DNA of 6,145 bases from an uncultured Clostridia bacterium. Its GTDB lineage: Bacteria; Bacillota; Clostridia; TANB77; CAG-508. Positions 1-5,107 of the stretch are shown here, in pieces (within the stretch, counting starts at the first letter, position 1; each line of letters opens with the position of its first letter). The DNA is taken from positions 1-6,145 of the forward strand of contig CAKPKQ010000033.1 of NCBI GenBank assembly GCA_934167305.1, in the 5' to 3' direction. The notes below the pieces were generated by a model that saw only the letters and a list, made by a program, of their open reading frames with translations, had not been told where the DNA came from and made no database searches. A program made the position numbers and the translations under genes.

Positions 1-1224
1 GGATGCGGAGATATCAAAATAAATGAAGAAAAAGAAGAATTTGAATTAGGTGGAAGAACATTCCATAAAGGTGATTACATTTCTATTGATGGAACAACAG
101 GTAACATCTATGGTGAAGATATTCCAACTCATGAAGCTGAAATAAGCGGAAACTTTGGAAGAATAATGGCTTGGGCTGACGAATTCAGAAACTTAGGAGT
201 TAGAACAAATGCTGATAACCCAAGAGATACTAAAAAAGCAGTTGAATTGGGCGCTGAAGGTATTGGATTATGTAGAACAGAGCACATGTTCTTTGAAGAA
301 GACAGAATTCCAAAAATTAGAAAAATGATATTATCAGAAACAGTTGAAGCTCGTGAAGAAGCATTAAATGAATTAATACCATTCCAAAAAGGTGACTTCA
401 AAGCAATGTACAAAGAGTTAAAAGGTCTACCAATGACAGTTCGTTATTTAGACCCACCTCTACATGAGTTCTTACCAACTGATGAAAAAGACATAAAAGC
501 ATTAGCAGAAGAAATGGGTGTATCAGTTGAACACTTAAAACAAAAATGTGCTGATTTACACGAATTCAACCCAATGATGGGACACAGAGGATGCCGTTTA
601 GCAGTAACATATCCTGAAATTGCAAAAATGCAAACAAGAGCTTTAATGGAAGCAGCTATTGAAGTAAAAGAAGAAGACGGATATGATATAGTTCCAGAAA
701 TAATGATTCCATTAGTTGGAGAAAAGAAAGAATTAAAATTTGTTAAAGACATAGTAGTTGAAGTTGCAGAACAAGTTAAAAAGGAAAAAGGTTCAGACAT
801 GCAATACCATATTGGTACAATGATTGAAATTCCTAGAGCTGCAATAACAGCTGACGAGATAGCAGAAGAAGCTGAATTCTTCTCATTTGGAACAAACGAT
901 TTAACTCAAATGACATTTGGATTTAGCCGTGATGATGCTGGTAAATTCTTAGGAGATTACTATGCAAACAAAATTTATGAATCAGATCCATTTGCAAAAA
1001 TAGATCAAAAAGGTGTAGGACAACTTGTAAAAATGGCTGTTGAAAAAGGAAAAGCTACAAGACCAAACATTAAATTAGGAATATGTGGAGAACATGGTGG
1101 AGAACCATCAAGTGTTGAATTCTGCCATAACATAGGATTAACTTATGTATCATGCTCACCATTCAGAGTTCCAATTGCAAGATTAGCAGCAGCACAAGCA
1201 GCAATCAAAAATCCTAGAAAATAA
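1..1224 (+). CDS. ppdK: pyruvate, phosphate dikinase, C-terminal half (5' end outside window)
   Basis: Cytosolic enzyme interconverting ATP + phosphate + pyruvate and AMP + PPi + PEP, central to PPi-linked glycolysis in anaerobes. The frame is open from base 1, so the ATG at 166 is internal. The 407 visible residues start just after the swivelling-domain phosphohistidine (not in view), cover the end of that domain and the whole PEP/pyruvate TIM barrel. Visible residue n corresponds to about n+469 of the 874-aa Clostridium symbiosum enzyme, and by that offset the known active-site residues are all present: Arg92 (R561) in GLCRTEH, Arg148 (R617) in MTVRYLDPP, Glu276 (E745) in MIEIPRAA, Asn299-Asp300 (N768/D769) in the PEP-utilising signature FSFGTNDLTQ, and the acid Cys362 (C831) in GICGEHGG. 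It ends with TAA and its own terminator, so it is probably the last gene of its transcript. No damage seen. Family identification is essentially certain. Confidence 0.97.
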   Translation, partial: GCGDIKINEEKEEFELGGRTFHKGDYISIDGTTGNIYGEDIPTHEAEISGNFGRIMAWADEFRNLGVRTNADNPRDTKKAVELGAEGIGLCRTEHMFFEEDRIPKIRKMILSETVEAREEALNELIPFQKGDFKAMYKELKGLPMTVRYLDPPLHEFLPTDEKDIKALAEEMGVSVEHLKQKCADLHEFNPMMGHRGCRLAVTYPEIAKMQTRALMEAAIEVKEEDGYDIVPEIMIPLVGEKKELKFVKDIVVEVAEQVKKEKGSDMQYHIGTMIEIPRAAITADEIAEEAEFFSFGTNDLTQMTFGFSRDDAGKFLGDYYANKIYESDPFAKIDQKGVGQLVKMAVEKGKATRPNIKLGICGEHGGEPSSVEFCHNIGLTYVSCSPFRVPIARLAAAQAAIKNPRK

Positions 1225-1228
1225 ATTT

Positions 1229-1267
1229 AAAAAGGTGCTATGAAAATAGCATCTTTTTTCTTTTTTT
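1229..1267 (+). terminator. intrinsic terminator after ppdK
   Basis: An 8-bp stem GGTGCTAT (1234-1241) / ATAGCATC (1246-1253), with one G-U pair and a GAAA loop, is flanked by an A-run (1229-1233) that can pair with the following T-run. The T-run TTTTTTCTTTTTTT spans 1254-1267. It begins five bases after the ppdK stop and precedes a new promoter, so it separates ppdK from the flippase unit. Confidence 0.88.
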
Positions 1268-1281
1268 ATTACTCAAAAAAC

Positions 1282-1311
1282 TTGCAATACATTGTATGAT
1301 TATTATATAAT
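1282..1311 (+). promoter_or_regulatory. sigma-A-type promoter for the flippase/surface-protein unit
   Basis: TTGCAA (1282-1287, 4/6 match to TTGACA) and a perfect TATAAT (1306-1311) are separated by 18 nt. Transcription would start near 1318, giving a leader of about 30 nt before the TTG start at 1347. The region lies directly behind the ppdK terminator, where a new promoter is expected. The weak -35 and the overlap of the -10 with an inverted repeat leave room for regulation. Very AT-rich surroundings lower confidence. Confidence 0.55.
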
Positions 1312-1329
1312 CTAAATTGATTATATAAT
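1302..1329. repeat. perfect 11-bp inverted repeat over the -10 and start site
   Basis: ATTATATAATC (1302-1312) and GATTATATAAT (1319-1329) are exact reverse complements separated by TAAATT. Each arm also contains the self-palindromic decamer ATTATATAAT. The left arm covers the -10 box and the spacer covers the predicted start site, the usual place for a repressor operator. Composition is nearly all A/T, so chance or simple-sequence origin is possible. No regulator is encoded nearby. Confidence 0.45.
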
Positions 1330-1334
1330 TATAC

Positions 1335-1340
1335 AAGGAG
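1335..1340 (+). promoter_or_regulatory. Shine-Dalgarno AAGGAG fixing a TTG start
   Basis: AAGGAG lies 6 nt before TTG at 1347. The first in-frame ATG (1386) has no Shine-Dalgarno-like sequence in front of it, so TTG is taken as the start. Confidence 0.8.
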
Positions 1341-1346
1341 AAGAAA

Positions 1347-2990
1347 TTGGAACAAGAACAAACAACTAAAAAAACAAATTCATTTATGAAAAATGTTTTA
1401 ATTCTAATGTTTGCACAAATCATGGTGAAAGTATTAGGATTAGTATATAAATTTGTTATAACAAATTTCGAAGGGTTTGGTGATACTGGACTAGGTTATT
1501 ATTCATCTGGTTATCAAATTTATTCATTATTACTTGCACTATCGTCAATAGGAATACCAAGTGTAATTTCAAAATTGGTATCTGAAAGAATAGCAATAAA
1601 CGATCAAAAAGGTGCACAAAGAGTTTTTAAAATATGTATGGCACTTTTTGTAGGAATAGGAGCAATATTATCATGTGCACTTTACTTTGGAGCAGAATAT
1701 ATAGCTACAGTAATATACAATGTTCCAGATACACAATATGTTATGAAAGCACTTGCACCAGCAATTATGTTTGTATCTGCTTCAGCTGTACTTAGAGGGT
1801 ATTTTGCTGGACAAAATGATATGAAACCAACTAGCTATTCTCAAATAATAGAACAATTATTAAATTGCATATTATCGATTGTATTTGTTTATTCTTTACT
1901 TGGAAAAGAAGCATATATTATGGCAGCAGGGGGAAATCTATCTACTACAGTGGCTATAATTTTAACATTTATATATTTGATTGCATATTACAAAAAGAGA
2001 AAATTAAAAGTAGATCAAAAACAAAAATCAGTAGAAGATAATCTAACGGTATGGCAGTTATTGAAAAAAATACTGATAATATCTGTACCAGTTACAGTTA
2101 GTTCTGTAATATCAGTAATACATCCACTTATAGATAGTGCTACAGTAAGTAGATGTATTCAAACAGTATTTTCAAGTATGTATTCTGCAAAAGATCAATT
2201 AGAATTGATAGCAATGAGCAAAACAGGAATCCTATCAAAAATAGATACACTAGTTAATTTACCATTAGCGGTAAATGTAGCGTTTTCTACAGCTCTAGTA
2301 CCTGTAATATCAGGAGCTATTGCACAAAAAGACATGGAAACAGCCTCTAAAAGGATGACTTTTTCAGTATTTGCATCATTATTAATAGTATTGCCATGCG
2401 CTGCAGGTTTCATTGCTTTAGCACAGCCAATATTAAATTTGATTTATCCATCAGCTAATGATGGAGCAACATTATTAATGATGTATTCAATTTCAATGGT
2501 CTTTATTGCATTAAACCAAACTGTAAATGGTGGATTATATGGACTAAATAAAACTTATATACCATTAATTGGAGTAGTAACAGGGGCAATAATTAAATTG
2601 ATATTAAATATTATTTTAATTAGTAACCCTAATATTGAAATTACAGGTGCGGCAATTAGTTCTATAATTTCACAGGGAATTGCATTTGCAATTTGTACTA
2701 TAGCTTTAATTAAAAATATAAAATTAAACTTAAAGTTTGGAAGGATGATAATTGCTCCAATTTTTGCTTCCGCATTTATGGGAATATGTACATTTTTTGT
2801 AAACCAATTATTAAATAATATAGTGGGAAATAAGTTAAGTACAGTAATTTCAATAATAATAGGAGCGTTAATATATGTGACTACAATTTTAGTATCAAAA
2901 ATTCTAAAAAAAGAAGAAATATTGATGATACCATTTGGAACAAAGATATATAATTTATTAGTAAAACTAAGAATATATAAAGAAGAATAA
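1347..2990 (+). CDS. SpoVB/YtgP(MurJ)-type lipid-linked oligosaccharide flippase
   Basis: Integral membrane protein of the MOP (MATE-like) exporter superfamily, in the branch holding B. subtilis SpoVB and YtgP (a MurJ-type lipid II flippase). Such proteins move undecaprenyl-linked sugars or peptidoglycan precursors across the membrane. The 547 residues hold about 14 hydrophobic helices, roughly at 14-36, 57-76, 94-115, 134-150, 166-186, 197-215, 240-262, 305-326, 338-360, 373-396, 403-426, 434-456, 466-488 and 497-519. Family-like motifs are the N-terminal VKVLGLVYKF (28-37), SIGIPSVISKLVSE (67-80) and RGYFAGQNDMKPTSYSQIIEQ-like segment near 150-170. A polar, partly charged insertion lies between helices 7 and 8 (about 263-303). 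Length is closer to YtgP than to the shorter SpoVB, but I cannot decide whether it is the housekeeping MurJ or a sporulation or polysaccharide paralogue. Start is TTG behind AAGGAG. It is probably cotranscribed with the surface protein gene 29 nt downstream. Confidence 0.9.
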   Translation: MEQEQTTKKTNSFMKNVLILMFAQIMVKVLGLVYKFVITNFEGFGDTGLGYYSSGYQIYSLLLALSSIGIPSVISKLVSERIAINDQKGAQRVFKICMALFVGIGAILSCALYFGAEYIATVIYNVPDTQYVMKALAPAIMFVSASAVLRGYFAGQNDMKPTSYSQIIEQLLNCILSIVFVYSLLGKEAYIMAAGGNLSTTVAIILTFIYLIAYYKKRKLKVDQKQKSVEDNLTVWQLLKKILIISVPVTVSSVISVIHPLIDSATVSRCIQTVFSSMYSAKDQLELIAMSKTGILSKIDTLVNLPLAVNVAFSTALVPVISGAIAQKDMETASKRMTFSVFASLLIVLPCAAGFIALAQPILNLIYPSANDGATLLMMYSISMVFIALNQTVNGGLYGLNKTYIPLIGVVTGAIIKLILNIILISNPNIEITGAAISSIISQGIAFAICTIALIKNIKLNLKFGRMIIAPIFASAFMGICTFFVNQLLNNIVGNKLSTVISIIIGALIYVTTILVSKILKKEEILMIPFGTKIYNLLVKLRIYKEE

Positions 2991-3019
2991 ATTTATAGTG
3001 CCAAAGAGGAGTAGATGAA

Positions 3020-4420
3020 ATGAAAGACATAAGAAAAAATTCTAAAGGAATAACCTTAATAATGCTGATAATAATAATTGTTATTTTAATTATTATATCA
3101 GGAGTGACCATTAATTCGTCTTTTTCAGATGAGGGACTTGTAAAAAGTTCACGAGAAGCTAAATTTAAAATGGAAGCTAGTAGTTATAAAGAACTTGAAT
3201 ATAACAGACAAGCGCTAATAAATAAACAAGATATAGAAAATATTTATACATTGAAAAAAACACTAAATGATGAAATTACTACTTTAGAAAATGGAATAAA
3301 ACAATCAGAAGATACTGTTTCGATGATTATTACAGCCGATGGAGATTTAAGTGTAATTCAAGAAATCTTGCAAGGTATAATAAGTAGCCTGACAAAAATA
3401 TCTAATAGTGATGGAGATATAAACAACATTAAAGTTGAAATAAATCAATGGATACAAGAAATTGATAGTATTGCAAACACTGCCGAATTTGGTGGAACAA
3501 AGCTTTTGGACGGAACTTTAGAATATGTTTTAAACTTTGGAAGTAAAAGTTTTGAACAGGGAACTATGCAAATCAAGTCAGAAAATATGAGTTGGAAAAA
3601 CTTATATGGAGATGAAGAGTTAGATTATAATAATATGGAGCAAACTATGGAAAAGGCTCGAAATGCATTAAAAAAAGTATCAATTCAAAAATCAGAATTT
3701 GGAGCTAAACAAAATGCAATTAATATCAATATTGATTATTTGAAAGAGCTAAAGGAAAATATTAATGAATTGGTAATAGATATATATGGAGATGGAACAA
3801 CCAATGTAAATGAAGAAAAATCAATTGAAATAGCTAATTCATATAATACAACATTAAATTTTATAAATACAGCAGAGGCAAGCTTGGGAATAATAGGAGA
3901 TAACTTACAAAAAATGAAGGAACTTATTGTGAAAATGGCTAATAGTAGTACTACAAGTGAATTAGATAGAACAGTTATACAAAGTGAAGTAAATGCCAGA
4001 ATTGCAATAATAGAGCTACAATTAAATAATACAAAAATTACAAATAAAAAGTTGTTAAAAGGTGATTTACCGTTTTTGCAAGAATTAACGATAGAAAAGT
4101 TAAAAATTGATAACTTATCAGTTTCTACACAAGAAAATGCAAAATCATCACTTGAAAAGATTGATGATGCATTAGATATAATATCAGAAGAAAGAAACAA
4201 TGCAGGAAAGATACAAAATGATATTTTAAAAAGAGATGATTATAAGACAGCAAAAGCAGAGCATGGATATGCATTCAATATAAAAAAACAGGCAACAATG
4301 CCAGTTACAGATGAAAAAATTAATGATCGTTTTAGCTTAAAAGATGGCATACTGTATTATACAGGAAATGATGAAATGGAAAAAAAGTGGGCGCAAGACT
4401 TGAATATACTTATACAATAA
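3020..4420 (+). CDS. pilin-leader protein with two tandem flagellin-like modules
   Basis: A 466-aa chimera of unknown function, predicted to be membrane-anchored outside the cell. Residues 1-10 are a basic leader (K2, R5, K6, K9) ending in Gly10, followed by ITLIM and a hydrophobic helix to about residue 29, as in class III (prepilin) signals. The residue at +5 is Met, not the usual Glu. About 62-255 is flagellin-like module 1: an N-terminal helix signature (SMIITADGDLSVIQEIL, 101-117), the near-consensus IANTAEFGGTKLLDG (151-165), a short beta-type linker, and a C-terminal helix (ARNALKKVSIQKSEFGAKQN, 213-232). About 264-405 is module 2: INTAEASLGIIGDNLQKMKE (282-301), a degenerate KLLKG (344-348), STQENAKSSLEKIDDALDII (369-388). 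The tail (430-466) is KDGILYYTGNDEMEKKWA-like, which resembles C-termini of clostridial pilin-like proteins. The start follows AGAGGAG by 8 nt. No Cys occurs. It is cotranscribed with the flippase and ends at the 4467 terminator. Domain assignment is from motif recognition; function is inference. Confidence 0.85.
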   Translation: MKDIRKNSKGITLIMLIIIIVILIIISGVTINSSFSDEGLVKSSREAKFKMEASSYKELEYNRQALINKQDIENIYTLKKTLNDEITTLENGIKQSEDTVSMIITADGDLSVIQEILQGIISSLTKISNSDGDINNIKVEINQWIQEIDSIANTAEFGGTKLLDGTLEYVLNFGSKSFEQGTMQIKSENMSWKNLYGDEELDYNNMEQTMEKARNALKKVSIQKSEFGAKQNAININIDYLKELKENINELVIDIYGDGTTNVNEEKSIEIANSYNTTLNFINTAEASLGIIGDNLQKMKELIVKMANSSTTSELDRTVIQSEVNARIAIIELQLNNTKITNKKLLKGDLPFLQELTIEKLKIDNLSVSTQENAKSSLEKIDDALDIISEERNNAGKIQNDILKRDDYKTAKAEHGYAFNIKKQATMPVTDEKINDRFSLKDGILYYTGNDEMEKKWAQDLNILIQ

Positions 4421-4442
4421 AGCTGAAATTTGATGAAAATAC

Positions 4443-4471
4443 TTGACAAATGAACAAAAATAGTGTAAAGT
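4443..4471 (+). promoter_or_regulatory. promoter for ylxM (and possibly ffh)
   Basis: A perfect TTGACA (4443-4448) is followed after 17 nt by TAAAGT (4466-4471, 4/6). Transcription would begin near 4478, inside the left arm of the upstream unit's terminator hairpin. The resulting mRNA would start with only the inner 6-bp GCATTA/TAATGC stem. The leader to the TTG start would be about 74 nt. Confidence 0.7.
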
Positions 4472-4512
4472 ATATTAGCATTACAAAATAATGCTAATAT
4501 ACTTTTTCTTTT
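4467..4512 (+). terminator. 17-bp perfect hairpin terminator of the flippase/surface-protein unit
   Basis: AAAGTATATTAGCATTA (4467-4483) and TAATGCTAATATACTTT (4489-4505) are exact reverse complements with a CAAAA loop, and the tract TTTTTCTTTT (4503-4512) follows or partly overlaps the right arm. It lies 46 nt after the surface-protein stop. Most of the stem is A-U with few G-C pairs, but its length and T-tract make it convincing. The left arm contains nearly all of the -10 box of the ylxM promoter. Confidence 0.88.
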
Positions 4513-4535
4513 AGAAAAGTAACATTACTCGAGAT

Positions 4536-4542
4536 AAAGGAG
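4536..4542 (+). promoter_or_regulatory. Shine-Dalgarno AAAGGAG fixing a TTG start for ylxM
   Basis: AAAGGAG lies 9 nt before TTG at 4552. The next in-frame ATG (4576) lacks such a site and would remove the first part of the conserved domain. Confidence 0.8.
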
Positions 4543-4551
4543 TGATATCAT

Positions 4552-4899
4552 TTGGAAAAGAATATAAAAGTAAGTATGCTATGCCAAATATATGGAAAAA
4601 TGCTAACTGAAAAACAGTATGAGGTAATAAACGATTATTACAATAATGATTTATCACTTTCAGAAATTGCCGAAAATAATAATATAACAAGACAGGCAGT
4701 AAGAGACATAATAAAAAAGGGGGAAAATAAACTTTTCGAATTAGAGGAAAAGCTGACATTTATGGAAAAAACATTAAAGCAAGAACGTAAATTACAACAA
4801 ATACTTGAAGAATTAAGCAAAATTGAAAATACATCATCTGATAAAAAAATTGAAAAAATTTTAAATCATGTGAGAGAAGAATTAAGTTGTTTAGCATAA
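4552..4899 (+). CDS. ylxM: YlxM family (UPF0122) SRP-associated helix-turn-helix protein
   Basis: Small cytosolic protein of the YlxM family, encoded next to ffh across Firmicutes and linked to the signal recognition particle pathway, where it is reported to modulate SRP assembly or GTPase activity in some species. The 115 residues begin with a short helix (IKVSMLCQIYGKM, 5-17), then a sigma-70 region 4-like helix-turn-helix: LTEKQ (18-22), DYYNNDLSLSEIAE (28-41), and NNITRQAVRDIIKKGENKL (43-61) as the recognition segment. A charged, coiled-coil-prone C-terminal helix follows (about 62-90), then a variable tail. YlxM proteins usually run to about 110-120 aa, so the gene looks complete. It has its own promoter and lies 208 nt ahead of ffh, a longer gap than is usual for this pair. 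Despite the helix-turn-helix, DNA binding cannot be assumed. Confidence 0.9.
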   Translation: MEKNIKVSMLCQIYGKMLTEKQYEVINDYYNNDLSLSEIAENNNITRQAVRDIIKKGENKLFELEEKLTFMEKTLKQERKLQQILEELSKIENTSSDKKIEKILNHVREELSCLA

Positions 4900-4925
4900 A
4901 AATTTTAAAAATAATCATCATTTGA

Positions 4926-5033
4926 GGTCGTCAAAGTTCATTAAAAACGCAGTTGTTACGACATACTGAGGCTGTAGCAGGCAAAGCCTTAACAGCCTCA
5001 GCAACAACCAACAGGTTGCGCCTTTGCCTTTTT
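4926..5033 (+). ncRNA. structured RNA candidate in the ylxM-ffh gap (ffh leader or small RNA)
   Basis: The 208-nt gap 4900-5107 has no credible gene, but this stretch is GC-richer than its surroundings and can fold. Visible pairings are: GTCGT (4927-4931) with ACGAC (4958-4962); a perfect 10-bp stem CTGAGGCTGT (4966-4975) / ACAGCCTCAG (4992-5001) with a nested AGGC-AAA-GCCT (4979-4989); CAACC (5005-5009) / GGTTG (5014-5018); and AGGCAAAG (4979-4986) with CTTTGCCT (5022-5029), followed directly by T's to 5033. The last pairing joins the loop of the 10-bp stem to downstream sequence, so it makes either a pseudoknot or an exclusive terminator-like fold. This suggests an attenuator, riboswitch-like leader or small RNA. 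I do not recognise it as a named family, and it lacks the GGAAGGAAGCAGCC-like S-domain core of SRP RNA. The rest of the gap, 5034-5091, is AT-rich with nothing clear. Confidence 0.4.
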
Positions 5034-5107
5034 AACAAACTTTTCCTACTCGAATAATAATTCTTTTCAAAATTTATAAACACTATTTAGAAGAAGGGGG
5101 CTAACAG

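Noticed and set aside
444..800. Minus-strand open frame of 118 codons
   Set aside because: Antisense of the strongly conserved dikinase barrel, low-complexity Ser/Phe-rich product and no family resemblance.
166..1224. Complete 352-aa protein starting at ATG 166
   Set aside because: The same frame is open to base 1 and the upstream codons continue the dikinase sequence, so the ATG is internal and the gene is truncated by the window edge.
1324..1329. Second TATAAT as an alternative -10 for the flippase
   Set aside because: A start from it would fall at or within the ribosome binding site (1335-1340), and no -35 lies at proper spacing. It is better explained as part of the inverted repeat.
3015..3023. 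Two-codon frame ATG-AAA-TGA overlapping the surface-protein start
   Set aside because: It is only 3 nt from the Shine-Dalgarno sequence, while the true ATG at 3020 has 8-nt spacing. Likely chance.
3736..4200. Minus-strand open frame of 154 codons
   Set aside because: It lies wholly inside the surface-protein gene, reads as Ser/Phe/Ile-rich antisense of AT-rich helical coding sequence, and has no recognisable motif.
3020..4420. Ordinary flagellin gene
   Set aside because: It has an N-terminal prepilin-like leader and membrane helix, lacks the flagellin N-terminal start (MxINxN-type) and the C-terminal D0 helix, has two modules, and has no flagellar neighbours.
4926..5033. SRP RNA (ffs) next to ylxM/ffh
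   Set aside because: The location is tempting, but the conserved S-domain core with its GGAA-type tetraloop and AGCAG side is absent.
5032..5080. Separate ffh promoter (TTAACA 5032-5037 with TAATAA 5055-5060, or TATAAA at 5075-5080)
   Set aside because: The first pair has a poor -10, the second has no -35. In this AT-rich gap such matches are expected by chance, so neither is listed as a feature.
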